A stretch of 64,000 nt of DNA from Eubacteriaceae bacterium (lineage in GTDB: Bacteria; Bacillota; Clostridia; Eubacteriales; Eubacteriaceae), in the NCBI GenBank assembly GCA_030156895.1, contig JASGLP010000004.1, forward strand, positions 1-64,000, in the 5' to 3' direction. The notes under the pieces were generated by a model. It was not told the DNA's origin, did not search any database, and saw nothing but the letters and a program-made list of their open reading frames with translations. Position numbers and translations under genes: made by a program. Shown here one piece after another: positions 1 to 10,754 of this stretch. Position 1 is the first letter of the stretch. Every line of letters starts with the position of its first letter.

Positions 1-5
1 GCCAT
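1..5 (-). CDS. Start of a leftward gene leaving the window
   Basis: Read on the minus strand, an ATG at 5-3 follows a GGAGGA Shine-Dalgarno sequence (13-18) at normal spacing. A gene therefore probably starts here and runs out of the window, divergent from the restriction-modification operon. Nothing can be said of its product. Confidence 0.45.
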
Positions 6-156
6 AATAATTTCCTCCGATATGAATTATTCTATCATCAATAGCTATCATATCAAAGAGTATTGATTAATTCAACTATCATCATGTCAGTACACTAGTT
101 ATGATCTAAAAGCTCGTAAACAATTTTTGCGGGTTTCATAGGTATGCATAAATTAT

Positions 157-197
157 GAAAAGTCTAGTTGGTACCTCGTCGACATAGACTTTTTTTA
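157..197 (+). promoter_or_regulatory. Leader hairpin with T-run before the R-M operon
   Basis: The arms AAAGTCTA (159-166) and TAGACTTT (185-192) form a stem followed by seven T residues. This is an intrinsic-terminator shape about 125 nt before the helicase start. No rightward gene lies upstream, so it may act as an attenuator for the operon. A weak promoter-like TTGCGG/TAAATT pair precedes it closely. The rest of 1-312 is AT-rich with no other clear signal. Confidence 0.45.
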
Positions 198-321
198 CTT
201 TAAAAAGATAAAATGTTTTTAGCCTTGTAATTGGAGAACAATCCATGTTCAAAATGCTTTGCATTAGCAAAATTTATATGCGACAATTAGAAAAAGAAAC
301 AATAATGAGGAGATGAATGAA

Positions 322-3300
322 ATGGAACTGATCGATAATATCAGCAAGACCCTGAAAGATGACCTGATTGTTGAAATAAATAAGGACAGCAAGTTATCAA
401 TAGCGGCGGCCTGCTTTTCGATTTATGCTTTTCAGGAACTGAAAAAGCAGCTCAAAAATATCGATGAACTGCGTTTCATTTTTACATCTCCAACCTTTAT
501 TACAGAAAAAACAAAAAAAGAAAAGCGGGAATTCTACATTCCTCGACTTTCCCGGGAACGCAGCCTCTATGGTTCTGAATTTGAGGTGAAACTCCGCAAC
601 GAGTTAACTCAGAAAGCGATTGCCAAAGAATGTGCTGACTGGATCCAGAAGAAAGTTGTTTTTAAATCGAATCGAACCAGCGAAAACATGATGGGTTTTA
701 TCAATGTCGACGAAAAAAGCTATATGCCCATCAATGGTTTTACCACCGTTGATCTGGGTTGTGAGCGGGGAAACAATGCTTACAGCATGATTCAAAAAAC
801 CGAACTGCCCTTTTCCAAAGCCTATCTTGATTTGTTCGAAACCCTCTGGCAGGATGAAACGAAGCTCCAGGTTGTGACCGAAGAAGTAATCGAAAACATT
901 ACCGCGGCTTATAATGAAAATGCCCCTGATTTTCTCTACTTTTTCACACTCTACAATATTTTTAGTGAATTTCTCGAAGATATTTCCGAAGATGTCCTGC
1001 CTAATGAAGCGACGGGCTTTAAAGAAAGCAAGATCTGGGAAATGCTCTATAATTTTCAGAAAGATGCCGCCCTGGCCATCATCAATAAGCTGGAGAAATA
1101 CAATGGCTGTATTCTGGCCGACAGTGTTGGGCTGGGTAAAACTTTTACTGCTCTGGGAGTCGTTAAATATTATGAAAACCGTAATAAATCGGTACTGGTG
1201 CTTTGCCCTAAAAAACTTTCCAACAACTGGAATACCTACAAGGATAATTACCTCAATAATCCCATCGCCTCTGACCGACTGCGTTATGATGTGCTTTTCC
1301 ATACGGATTTAAGTCGGACTCGGGGAAAATCAAACGGTCTGGATCTGGACCGGCTCAACTGGGGCAACTATGATCTGGTGGTCATTGATGAATCCCATAA
1401 TTTCAGAAACGGCGGTAAACTAAGCGGGGACGAGAACGAAAAAGAAAACCGCTATTTGCGACTGCTAAATAAAGTGATTCGACAGGGGGTTAAAACCAAG
1501 ATCCTGATGCTGTCAGCAACCCCTGTCAACAACCGCTTTAATGATCTGAAGAATCAGCTACAGCTGGCCTATGAGGGTGAGAGTAACCAGATCGATGATA
1601 TCCTTGATACCAGCCATTCCATTGAAGATATTTTCAGAAATGCCCAGAAAGATTTTAACAAGTGGAGTAAATTCGAACCAGAATACCGAACAACTGACGC
1701 CCTGCTAAAAATGCTTGATTTTGATTTCTTTGAAGTGCTCGACAGCGTTACCATTGCCCGTTCCCGAAAACATATTGAAAAATATTATGATACCGAAGCG
1801 ATTGGACGTTTTCCGACGCGTTTAAGGCCACTTTCATTACGGCCACCCCTGACTGATTTGGAGACGGCCATCAATTATAATGAAATTTTTGAGCAGCTGA
1901 TGCTCTTAAATTTAAGTATCTATACACCATCACATTTTATTCTTCCCAGTAAGGTTCAAAAATACGCTGATTTGTATGAAGACAATAAGGTAAACATTGG
2001 CTTTACCCAGGCCAACCGTGAAGAGGGGATTAAACGCTTAACTGCCACTAATCTGATGAAACGAATGGAATCTTCAGTTTATTCATTCAACCTGACTTTA
2101 AAGCGAATAGAGGCGCTGATTAACGACACGATTTCAAAAATTGATCTCTACAAGAAGCAGTCAAAAACCGTCCTGGATCTCACCGATATCGGTTCAGCAA
2201 AAGAATATGATGAGGACGACCAGAACTCTGATGATTTTTTTGCCATTGGCCGAAAGGTGAAAATTGATCTGGCTGATATGGATTACCAGTCCTGGCGACG
2301 GGATCTTAAAAAAGACAGTGAAGTGCTGTCCCTGCTTTCTTTAATGGTTGGGGATATTACGCCAGAACATGACAGCAAACTGCTGGAACTCAAAAAACTT
2401 CTCAAAGACAAGTTTAAAAACCCGATCAACCCGGGCAATCAGAAAGTCATTATTTTTACAGCCTTTGCCGATACCGCTGAATATCTTTATCAGCAGGTAA
2501 GTAAACACGTTAAAAAAGATTTTAACCTTAACACGGCAATGGTAACCGGTTCGGTGGAAGGGCGAACGACAATACCCAAATTGCGGGTCGATTTAAATAC
2601 AGTTCTGACCTGTTTCTCACCGATTTCAAAAGATAAAAAGCTTTTAATGCCGGATCAGAATCAGGAAATTGACCTGCTGATTGCCACTGATTGTATCTCT
2701 GAAGGGCAGAACCTCCAGGACTGCGATTATCTGATTAACTATGATATCCACTGGAATCCGGTCCGGATTATCCAGCGCTTTGGCCGGATTGATCGAATCG
2801 GCAGTCACAATGATGTAATCCAGCTGGTTAACTTCTGGCCGGATATTTCCCTTGATGAATACATCAATTTAAAAGCCCGGGTCGAAACCCGAATGAAAAT
2901 TGTCGATATGACCGCCACCGGCGATGACAATCTGATTAGCAACGAAGAAAAAGCGGATCTGGAATACCGTAAACAGCAATTAAAGCGCCTCCAGGAAGAG
3001 GTGGTGGATATTGAAGAAATGTCGACAGGGATCTCGATTATGGATTTGGGGCTTAATGAATTCCGATTGGATCTGCTGGAATACATTAAAAAGAACCCTG
3101 ACCTGGATAAAACCCCCTTTGGTCTGCATGCGATTGTGGAAAGTCAGCCGGATCTGCCGCCCGGAGTCATCTATGTATTAAAGAACCGCAGTGGCAAAAT
3201 CAATAAAGATAATCAGAATCGCCTGCACCCTTTTTATCTTGTTTATATTGACGATGACGGTCAAATGGTCTGTGACCATTTATCACCTAAAAATTTGCTG

Positions 3301-3558
3301 GATAAAATTCGCTATCTCTGCCGCAACAAGGTAGAACCGGTACCAGAGCTTTATCGCTCCTTTAATCTCGAAACCCAGGACGGCCGGGACATGAAAAAAT
3401 ATTCCAGCCTCCTGGGGGATGCCATTAGTGCCATTATGGATGTCAAAGAAGAAAGTGAACTGGATCTTTTTCTAAGCGGTCAGCCAGTGAGCTTTCTGGA
3501 AGAAAATATTTCCGGTCTCGATGACTTTGAACTAATCTGCTTTCTGGTAGTGAAATAA
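322..3558 (+). CDS. PLD-like/SNF2-family helicase of a type III-like R-M operon
   Basis: About 1078 residues. The N-terminal ~200 residues look like a phospholipase-D-like domain. A superfamily 2 ATPase follows, with Walker A ADSVGLGKT near residue 266, DESH near 355 and a SAT motif. The C-terminal RecA-like half has ATDCISEGQNLQ near 788 and QRFGRIDRIG near 818, typical of SNF2/RapA-like DNA translocases. GAGGAG at 307-312 abuts the ATG at 313 but sits nine bases before the ATG at 322, so 322 is preferred. It is the first gene of a tight operon with DUF4391, methyltransferase and Res genes. A role in target-DNA remodelling or defence is inferred from that context. Confidence 0.85.
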   Translation: MELIDNISKTLKDDLIVEINKDSKLSIAAACFSIYAFQELKKQLKNIDELRFIFTSPTFITEKTKKEKREFYIPRLSRERSLYGSEFEVKLRNELTQKAIAKECADWIQKKVVFKSNRTSENMMGFINVDEKSYMPINGFTTVDLGCERGNNAYSMIQKTELPFSKAYLDLFETLWQDETKLQVVTEEVIENITAAYNENAPDFLYFFTLYNIFSEFLEDISEDVLPNEATGFKESKIWEMLYNFQKDAALAIINKLEKYNGCILADSVGLGKTFTALGVVKYYENRNKSVLVLCPKKLSNNWNTYKDNYLNNPIASDRLRYDVLFHTDLSRTRGKSNGLDLDRLNWGNYDLVVIDESHNFRNGGKLSGDENEKENRYLRLLNKVIRQGVKTKILMLSATPVNNRFNDLKNQLQLAYEGESNQIDDILDTSHSIEDIFRNAQKDFNKWSKFEPEYRTTDALLKMLDFDFFEVLDSVTIARSRKHIEKYYDTEAIGRFPTRLRPLSLRPPLTDLETAINYNEIFEQLMLLNLSIYTPSHFILPSKVQKYADLYEDNKVNIGFTQANREEGIKRLTATNLMKRMESSVYSFNLTLKRIEALINDTISKIDLYKKQSKTVLDLTDIGSAKEYDEDDQNSDDFFAIGRKVKIDLADMDYQSWRRDLKKDSEVLSLLSLMVGDITPEHDSKLLELKKLLKDKFKNPINPGNQKVIIFTAFADTAEYLYQQVSKHVKKDFNLNTAMVTGSVEGRTTIPKLRVDLNTVLTCFSPISKDKKLLMPDQNQEIDLLIATDCISEGQNLQDCDYLINYDIHWNPVRIIQRFGRIDRIGSHNDVIQLVNFWPDISLDEYINLKARVETRMKIVDMTATGDDNLISNEEKADLEYRKQQLKRLQEEVVDIEEMSTGISIMDLGLNEFRLDLLEYIKKNPDLDKTPFGLHAIVESQPDLPPGVIYVLKNRSGKINKDNQNRLHPFYLVYIDDDGQMVCDHLSPKNLLDKIRYLCRNKVEPVPELYRSFNLETQDGRDMKKYSSLLGDAISAIMDVKEESELDLFLSGQPVSFLEENISGLDDFELICFLVVK

Positions 3559-3580
3559 AAGGTTAAAGAAGGTGTAGTAA

Positions 3581-4189
3581 ATGCTTGGTTTACCTGGAAA
3601 TACAGAAATAAAGCGGCGAATTCCTAAAGAAACCATTCAGAAGAAATTTCAAATGGATACCAACATCCGCAAACATTTTGATGATGAGATTAAAAGCATG
3701 ACCATTATCCATGAAATTTCCCCTAAAACCATGAATGTGACTGAAGGAGATGTTGTTAAAAATATATTTGTCATCAGGATCATCTTAAAAACAGATACTT
3801 ATGATGAAAAAAACATTGGTCTGATTGCCAGACTGATCAATCAGCCCATGCTCTTTGTTTTGACCTTTAATGACAAAGCCTGTCTGGCTGTCTATAATCG
3901 AAAGCTTTTTAGCAGCCCCTGGCAGCTCGAAGAAAAGCTTAAAATAAGTCTGACCGGTCAGAAACTGGATGAAATCTGGGATGATCTACAGGCCCAGGTA
4001 GGCAATATTAAAATAGAAAATGGCCGAAACCTGGACCAACAATTGGAGCTGGATGAAAAAAGAAAACAGCTGCAAATAAAGATTGAAAGGCTTGAAAAAC
4101 AGGTGAGAACAGAAAAACAGCCGAAAAAGAAGTTTGAGCTAGTTGAAGAAAAGAAAGCACTGGAAAAAAATTTGAAAACACTGATATAG
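3581..4189 (+). CDS. DUF4391 domain protein
   Basis: 202 residues, preceded by AAGGTG and lying 22 bp after the helicase gene. The N-terminal ~130 residues match my recollection of DUF4391, including the GLPGNTEI start and the PMLFVLTFNDKACLAVY stretch. The last ~70 residues are a Lys/Glu-rich helix likely to form a coiled coil. No catalytic motif is evident. It sits between the SNF2-type helicase and the methyltransferase with short gaps, so it is probably an accessory or bridging subunit. Its biochemical role is unknown to me. Confidence 0.75.
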   Translation: MLGLPGNTEIKRRIPKETIQKKFQMDTNIRKHFDDEIKSMTIIHEISPKTMNVTEGDVVKNIFVIRIILKTDTYDEKNIGLIARLINQPMLFVLTFNDKACLAVYNRKLFSSPWQLEEKLKISLTGQKLDEIWDDLQAQVGNIKIENGRNLDQQLELDEKRKQLQIKIERLEKQVRTEKQPKKKFELVEEKKALEKNLKTLI

Positions 4190-4214
4190 AAAATGAAAAT
4201 TAAAGGAGTAGTAC

Positions 4215-6110
4215 ATGGAAAAACTTAAAATGCATAGCCTCGACAAGGTTGATGAGAACGTTGAAAAAATTGGAACCCTTTTTCCTAATTGCGTTACCGA
4301 AGCCAAGGTTGACGGTAAAGTCACCAAAGTTGTGGATTTTGACAAACTGAAACAGGAATTGTCAGATTTTGTAGTGGAAGGGCGGGATGAGCGCTACCAG
4401 TTTACCTGGCCGGACAAGAAACAATCAATACTGCTGGCCAATGCCCCAATTTCCGAAACTTTAAGACCCTCCAGAGAAGAAAGTGTGAATTTTGACGAGA
4501 CCCAAAACCTCTATATTGAAGGGGATAACCTGGATGTACTAAAACTCCTTCAGGAAACCTATCTTAACAAAGTCAAAATGATTTATATTGACCCTCCCTA
4601 TAATACCGGCAATGACTTTGTCTATGAGGATGATTTTGCCCAGACAACCGGTGAATATCTGGAAAACAGCGGCCAGTTTGATGAAGCTGGTAATCGAATG
4701 GTTAAAAATCTGGACAGTAACGGCCGTTTCCATACCGACTGGCTGAATATGATCTACTCTCGTTTAAAATTAGCGCGTGATTTGTTGTGTGACGATGGGG
4801 TTATTTTTATTTCAATTGGTGATGAAGAGGGCGGCAATCTAATAAAAATTTGTAATGAAATATTTGGTGAATCAAATTTTAGAAACCAAATTGTTATTAG
4901 GCGCGGTGCAAAGTCGGTTCAAGCGCAGTTTGATACTTGGGATAAACTTGGACAGGGACTAGAGTATATTTTGCTATATACAAAGTGTTCTACATTTCGA
5001 TTTCCTAAACAAATGAAAATCCTTGATGAAGAAAAATCTGGAGGTTGGAATAATCATTGGCGCGGAACTGATAGACCAACAATGCGATATTCTATTTTTA
5101 ATATTACCCCAAACAGTGGTCAATGGCGTTGGGGAAAAGAACGAAGCGAAAAAGCAATTCAAAACTATCAAAAAATGCTAGATGAAATAGGTAAAACTGT
5201 AGAAACAATTGCAGAAGAAGAAATTGATAATTGGTATGTTAAACAAAACGACAATCAATTGGATTTATTGAGATTATCAAAAAATGGAAAACCTGAACAT
5301 TATATTGCACCAACAAATAAAACTTTACTTAACAGTTCATGGATAGATCTCTTGGTTGGCAGCTCATCAGAAATTAAAACCTTATTTGGTAGTGCAGTAT
5401 TCGACACAGCAAAACTAACTGAAATAGTTAAACGAATGTTAGGATTTGTAGATACTAAAGCTGTTGTCCTCGATTTCTTCTCTGGCTCAGCCACCACAGC
5501 CCATGCAGTCATGCAACTAAACGCCGAAGATGGCGGCAACCGTAAATTTATCATGGTCCAGCTTCCGGAAGAAACCGATGAAAAAAGTGAAGCCTACAAA
5601 GCCGGTTACAAAAATATCTGTGAAATTGGAAAGGAACGCATCCGTCGGGCAGGGGCAAAAATCAAAGAAGAGAATAAAGATAAAGAAGGAATCGAAAAAC
5701 TGGATACCGGCTTTCGGGTTCTGAAACTGGATTCAACTAATATGAAAGATGTTTACTATACGCCGGAAGACACCAATATCTCCATGTTTGATGAGCTGAC
5801 GGATAACATTAAGGATGACCGGTCACCAGAGGATCTCCTCTTCCAGGTCATGCTGGATCTGGGTATTCTGCTTTCAAGTAAAATCGAAGAAATGAACATT
5901 AAGGGCAAAACAATCTTTAATGTGGCCGATGGTTTCCTGGTGGCCTGTTTTGATAAAGATCTGACGGATGATACCATTACCGAAATTGCCAAAATGAAAC
6001 CCTATTATTTTGTCATGCGTGACCATTCTCTGGCTACAGATGCCGTGGCAGCCAATTTTGATCAGATTTTTACTTCTTTTAGTCCGGACACGGTTCGCAA
6101 GGTTCTGTAA
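4215..6110 (+). CDS. mod: Type III-like site-specific DNA methyltransferase (Mod)
   Basis: 631 residues with a good AAAGGAG site. Catalytic motif IV DPPYNTG is near residue 126 and the AdoMet-binding motif DFFSGSATT is near 418. This order (IV before I) is that of beta-class amino-methyltransferases, as in type III Mod subunits. The segment between the motifs (about 4750-5460) is the target-recognition region. It is visibly more AT-rich than the conserved ends and reads as a swapped specificity block. Mod would protect host sites and give specificity to the Res subunit encoded 11 bp downstream. Confidence 0.9.
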   Translation: MEKLKMHSLDKVDENVEKIGTLFPNCVTEAKVDGKVTKVVDFDKLKQELSDFVVEGRDERYQFTWPDKKQSILLANAPISETLRPSREESVNFDETQNLYIEGDNLDVLKLLQETYLNKVKMIYIDPPYNTGNDFVYEDDFAQTTGEYLENSGQFDEAGNRMVKNLDSNGRFHTDWLNMIYSRLKLARDLLCDDGVIFISIGDEEGGNLIKICNEIFGESNFRNQIVIRRGAKSVQAQFDTWDKLGQGLEYILLYTKCSTFRFPKQMKILDEEKSGGWNNHWRGTDRPTMRYSIFNITPNSGQWRWGKERSEKAIQNYQKMLDEIGKTVETIAEEEIDNWYVKQNDNQLDLLRLSKNGKPEHYIAPTNKTLLNSSWIDLLVGSSSEIKTLFGSAVFDTAKLTEIVKRMLGFVDTKAVVLDFFSGSATTAHAVMQLNAEDGGNRKFIMVQLPEETDEKSEAYKAGYKNICEIGKERIRRAGAKIKEENKDKEGIEKLDTGFRVLKLDSTNMKDVYYTPEDTNISMFDELTDNIKDDRSPEDLLFQVMLDLGILLSSKIEEMNIKGKTIFNVADGFLVACFDKDLTDDTITEIAKMKPYYFVMRDHSLATDAVAANFDQIFTSFSPDTVRKVL

Positions 6111-6121
6111 GGAGTGGTGGT

Positions 6122-9100
6122 ATGAAATTTACGTTTAAGATACAGCCTTATCAGACCGAAGCGGTTAACAATGTGGTTAAAGTTTTTGAAGGCCAACCTT
6201 TTCAGAGTCCGGTTTCTTATATTCGCGACCTGGGCAAGACTGAGCTTTTGCCGGAAGAACAGCTGACTCTCACTGGCTCGGATGCACTGGATGAAGCCGG
6301 CTTTAAAAATGAAGATGTTAACCTGAACGATGATAGACTACTGGGAAATATTAAAAAAATCCAGCGGGATAATAATATCAAAATTTCGCCTGAGCTGATT
6401 AAGGATTTCGGCTGCTGCAGTTTGGATGTGGAAATGGAAACCGGAACGGGGAAAACTTATGTCTATATCAAAACCATGTTTGAATTAAACCGTCAATACG
6501 GCTGGTCCAAGTTTATTGTGGTTGTTCCTTCCATTGCAATCCGGGAAGGGGTTAAAAAGAGTTTTGAAATGACACAGGATCATTTTATGGAACATTACGG
6601 TTTAAAAGCCCGTTTTTTTATCTACAACAGCAGTAATCTCCATCAGCTGGATGAATTTTCAAACAGTGCCGGTTTAAATGTCATGATTATCAATACCCAG
6701 GCCTTTGCCAGCTCTTTAAAGGAAGGGGCCAAGAATAAGGAAAGCCGGATTATCTATTCGGTCCGGGATGAATTTGCTTCTCGTCGCCCTATTGATGTCA
6801 TCAAGGCCAACCAGCCGATTATCATCCGGGATGAGCCCCAAAAAATGGAAGGACCAGCGACTCGGGCCGGGATTAAAAACTTTAATCCTCTGTTTACCAT
6901 CAATTACTCGGCAACCCATGTTAAACAGAACAATCTGATTTATGTGCTGGATGCCCTGGATGCCTACCATCAGCGACTGGTTAAAAAAATCCAGGTCAAG
7001 GGCTTTGAAGTCAAGCATTTTCGGGGGACAGACCAGTATCTCTATCTGGAAGAAATTATCCTCTCAAGTAAAAAGCCGCCCATGGCCAGAATCGAATTTG
7101 AAATTGCCTACAATAAGTCCATCAATCGGGAAACGCGATTGCTGGGAGTCGACAGCAATTTATATCATCTTTCCAATGAAATGGAGCAGTATAAAAACGG
7201 TTATACCATTTCAGAGATTGATCCGCTTGCCGGAACTGTTACCTTTGTTAATGGGGAGGTGATTGCCAAAGGGGAAGTGGTCGGGGATGTATCGGAACGG
7301 GATATGAGAAGAATCCAGATTCGGGAAACGATTCTGTCCCATTTTGAAAAAGAAGAAAAGCTTTTTAATCGGGGAATTAAAACACTGTCACTTTTCTTTA
7401 TTGACGAAGTTTCAAAATATCGACAATACGATGATGCCGGTAATGAATTGACCGGGGAATACGGAAAGATGTTTGAAGAAGAGTACACACAGATTTTAAA
7501 CACCTATATTAAACTCTTTGATACCCCTTATCAAAATTATCTGAAAAATATTCAAACGGCAAGTACCCACAATGGTTATTTCAGTATCGATAAAAAAACC
7601 AGCCGGATAATTGACAGTAAAATCAAACGGGGATCAGAATTTTCGGATGATATTTCCGCCTACGACCTGATTCTTAAAAATAAAGAACGGCTTTTGAGCT
7701 TTGAAGAACCCACCCGTTTTATCTTTTCCCATTCAGCCCTTCGGGAAGGCTGGGATAACCCCAATATTTTTCAGATCTGTACCCTGAAGCATTCGGATTC
7801 CACCACTGCCAAGCGTCAGGAAGTAGGCAGGGGCCTGCGGCTTTGTGTGGACCAGCAGGGTAGCCGGATGGATCAGCAGGTTTGCGGAGATGAAATCCAC
7901 CAGATAAACAAACTGACGGTTATTGCCAGTGAAAGTTATAAGGACTTTGTGGGAAAGCTCCAGAGCGATATCAAAGAGGTTCTTTACGATCGGCCGACCA
8001 AAGCCACCAGAGAATTTTTTGAAGGGCGAACCATATTGGTTAATGGCAACAAGCAGGCCATTGATCATCATCAGGCAGCACAAATTTACAGATACCTGAT
8101 CAAAAATGATTATGTGGATGACGACGATAACATTTCTGAAAACTATCATCAGGATCTGCAGAGTCAGACTTTGAAACCCTTACCGGATGATCTCAAGCCA
8201 ATAGAAAACGAGATCCATCAGGTAATACAGTCTATTTTTGATGAGCGCTTTGTGGCTGATATGTTTGAAGATGGTAATAAAACAAAAATTATGGAAAATA
8301 CCCTTAATGATAATTTCTACAAAGAAGAGTTTCAGACGCTTTGGAGCTATATCAATCATAAATATGCCTACACCGTTAATTTTAACAGCCAGGAGCTGAT
8401 TAAAAAAGCAATCAAGCATCTTGATGAAAAACTTATTGTGACAGAACTTCAGTATACAGCTTCAGTTGGCGAACAGAAAGATGCGCTGACATCCAAGTTA
8501 ATGGAAGAAAAAGCGGCTTTTACGACGGGTAAAACAAGGACTCAAACTCTCAAAAATGCCCAAAGCAGTCAGATTAAGTACGATCTGATCGGTAAGATTG
8601 CCGCTGGGACAATTTTGACGAGACGAACAGTGGCGAAAATTTTAAAAGGCCTCAACTCAGATACTTTCTATAAGTTTCGCTTAAATCCAGAAGAATTTAT
8701 TGCCAAAACCATTCGCCTGATCAATGAGCAGAAATCGACAATGGTTGTTGAACATATCCAGTATGACGAGATCGATGGTTCTTATGACAGTGGGATTTTT
8801 ACCGCTGAGAAACATGAACAAAGCATCGATAAAGCGTTTAAAGCACAGAAGCATATTCAGGATTATGTCTTTACGGATGGCCTTGCCAAAAACAGTGTCG
8901 AGAGCCGGTTTGCCACTGAACTCGATAATGCCGATGAAGTATGCGTCTATGCCAAACTTCCCAAAGGGTTTGCAATTCCCACGCCAGTTGGTAATTATTC
9001 TCCAGACTGGGCCATTGCCTTTAATAAGGGGGCGGTTAAACATATCTTTTTCATTGCCGAGACAAAAGGAACTATGAACAGCCTGCAGTTACGTCCGATT

Positions 9101-9217
9101 GAAAAGGCCAAAATAGACTGTGCAAAGCAACTGTTTAATGAGCTTTCGACCAGCCAGGTTAAATATTATGATGTGGATAGTTATCAGAGTTTACTGGATG
9201 TGATGGGGAAAGTTTAA
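6122..9217 (+). CDS. res: Type III restriction endonuclease Res subunit
   Basis: 1031 residues, start set by AAGGAGTGGTGGT just before ATG. It has a superfamily 2 translocase core with METGTGKT near residue 105, the DEPQ box near 237 and EVGRGLRLC near 566. The C-terminal nuclease has the PD-(D/E)XK pattern, with YSPDWAI near 960 and AETKG near 979. All key residues of a type III Res seem present, so the enzyme should be active. The extra helicase and DUF4391 genes upstream are not part of the classical two-gene type III system. Confidence 0.9.
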   Translation: MKFTFKIQPYQTEAVNNVVKVFEGQPFQSPVSYIRDLGKTELLPEEQLTLTGSDALDEAGFKNEDVNLNDDRLLGNIKKIQRDNNIKISPELIKDFGCCSLDVEMETGTGKTYVYIKTMFELNRQYGWSKFIVVVPSIAIREGVKKSFEMTQDHFMEHYGLKARFFIYNSSNLHQLDEFSNSAGLNVMIINTQAFASSLKEGAKNKESRIIYSVRDEFASRRPIDVIKANQPIIIRDEPQKMEGPATRAGIKNFNPLFTINYSATHVKQNNLIYVLDALDAYHQRLVKKIQVKGFEVKHFRGTDQYLYLEEIILSSKKPPMARIEFEIAYNKSINRETRLLGVDSNLYHLSNEMEQYKNGYTISEIDPLAGTVTFVNGEVIAKGEVVGDVSERDMRRIQIRETILSHFEKEEKLFNRGIKTLSLFFIDEVSKYRQYDDAGNELTGEYGKMFEEEYTQILNTYIKLFDTPYQNYLKNIQTASTHNGYFSIDKKTSRIIDSKIKRGSEFSDDISAYDLILKNKERLLSFEEPTRFIFSHSALREGWDNPNIFQICTLKHSDSTTAKRQEVGRGLRLCVDQQGSRMDQQVCGDEIHQINKLTVIASESYKDFVGKLQSDIKEVLYDRPTKATREFFEGRTILVNGNKQAIDHHQAAQIYRYLIKNDYVDDDDNISENYHQDLQSQTLKPLPDDLKPIENEIHQVIQSIFDERFVADMFEDGNKTKIMENTLNDNFYKEEFQTLWSYINHKYAYTVNFNSQELIKKAIKHLDEKLIVTELQYTASVGEQKDALTSKLMEEKAAFTTGKTRTQTLKNAQSSQIKYDLIGKIAAGTILTRRTVAKILKGLNSDTFYKFRLNPEEFIAKTIRLINEQKSTMVVEHIQYDEIDGSYDSGIFTAEKHEQSIDKAFKAQKHIQDYVFTDGLAKNSVESRFATELDNADEVCVYAKLPKGFAIPTPVGNYSPDWAIAFNKGAVKHIFFIAETKGTMNSLQLRPIEKAKIDCAKQLFNELSTSQVKYYDVDSYQSLLDVMGKV

Positions 9218-9267
9218 GAATAATTTAATTGGGATTTTTTAGTGATGAAAAATGAAAAGGTGAGGAA

Positions 9268-10653
9268 ATGGCAATATTTGTTTCTGATGAGTTTGATTTA
9301 GGTACTTTATTAGATGAGCTTGATGTTTTTGATTCTTTATTAGATGAGGACAGCAATTATTTTATTAATATAAAAAGGCTGAAAAATACAGATGTCTTGG
9401 AATTCAAAGAATCCTATTATAAAATCAATGATTACTTTAGAAATATAGGTATCTTGTTGAAAGCATCGAAAAATAAAGATGACAAAAATTATCGAACTGC
9501 GTTAAAAATGTTTAAATTTTCAGAAGTTAGAGGGATAAATTTAGGCTTTTCAAAAGGAAAGCGTGGTTCTGGATTTGGAAAAATATTAAGCACACAAATT
9601 ATTCAAGATGCCTTTGAAATCATAAAAAGCGGATCAGAACAGCCGGAAATCTTTCATCTTACAAGTTTGTTTGAAGAGAATGTTGGTCCCGATAGACTGA
9701 GCGATATGATTGCTACTTTGATTTATGAGGATATTGTTCAGTATACAAAAAATATTTTTAATAAAGTTGCTATTAATAAAGAGAATTATCCGGAGTATCA
9801 CTTTGAAAATGGATCAATAATAAATCCATATAAAGAATGCGAATTGCTATTATTACCGAAAGATGTTTTGCATGAGCTACCAATTGCAAAAGATTGGGAT
9901 GATATTGATAGAGTGATTAGAGAGAATGAAACTATTTGTCGAGAAATAAGTGAAATTGTAGGAGAAGAGTGGCGACGATTAACAGTCGGTAAGAAAAAAT
10001 ATTATATTAAGAAATATATTTTTATGAAGCCCAAAATACTAAGAAGCGTTGTTGACGATTATAATGCTGCTGTTGTCGAGAAATACGACATTTATCAAAA
10101 TATTGATTATCGAATTACAAAGATAATTAATGGATTAATTAATGCAGTTTCTCATACTTCGATGATCCAGAAAAATTCATTTGAAGCATCCATTGAAATA
10201 ATTGAAAACTTTAAAAATTGGATTGAAAACCAAAAAGGATATTCCGTTTTGGAGAATGTTGATACTAGAAATGCTGAGAAGATTATACAGAGAAGTTTGC
10301 ATGGTTATATTGAGTATTATTGTCATGTGCATGAGTTAGATATTAGTCCAGAGTCAAATACTGGCAGAGGACCAGTTGATTTTAAAATTAGTAGAGGACT
10401 GGATAAAACTGTTATTGAAATTAAATTGACAACAAATAGTCAGGTATTACATGGTTTTGAAGTTCAAATTGAAGAGTATGCAAAATCAGAAGGGACACAA
10501 AATAAAATATTTATGTTGGTTGATAATGGGGGTTCATCAATTTGCATAGATAAAGTATATGAAAGCTATGAAATGAGAAAGTTGAACAAGGAAAACCCGG
10601 CAACTATAATCGTAATTGATGCGAAGCCTAAGGCTTCTGCCAGTAAGTTTTAA
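9268..10653 (+). CDS. Uncharacterised protein with PD-(D/E)XK-like C-terminus
   Basis: 461 residues, preceded by AAAGGTGAGG. I do not recognise the N-terminal ~330 residues. Near residue 366 GRGPVDFK is followed by VIEIKL near 382, which fits the D-(X)n-ExK core of the PD-(D/E)XK nuclease fold. The gene is much more AT-rich than the R-M genes before it, which suggests separate acquisition. It lies 50 bp after res in the same direction and may be a defence nuclease, but function is inferred only from this motif and the neighbourhood. Confidence 0.65.
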   Translation: MAIFVSDEFDLGTLLDELDVFDSLLDEDSNYFINIKRLKNTDVLEFKESYYKINDYFRNIGILLKASKNKDDKNYRTALKMFKFSEVRGINLGFSKGKRGSGFGKILSTQIIQDAFEIIKSGSEQPEIFHLTSLFEENVGPDRLSDMIATLIYEDIVQYTKNIFNKVAINKENYPEYHFENGSIINPYKECELLLLPKDVLHELPIAKDWDDIDRVIRENETICREISEIVGEEWRRLTVGKKKYYIKKYIFMKPKILRSVVDDYNAAVVEKYDIYQNIDYRITKIINGLINAVSHTSMIQKNSFEASIEIIENFKNWIENQKGYSVLENVDTRNAEKIIQRSLHGYIEYYCHVHELDISPESNTGRGPVDFKISRGLDKTVIEIKLTTNSQVLHGFEVQIEEYAKSEGTQNKIFMLVDNGGSSICIDKVYESYEMRKLNKENPATIIVIDAKPKASASKF

Positions 10654-10754
10654 AATAGTGGTAACTAAAAGTAGAAGTTCTTATATTTATGGTTCTGAAA
10701 CTGTAGATAGAAAAAACAAACAACTAAATAACACAACCACAAGAGGTGATATAA

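Noticed and set aside
322-9217. BREX or DISARM system
   Set aside because: The diagnostic genes (PglZ, BrxC or DrmA/DrmB) are absent; Mod and Res match type III restriction instead.
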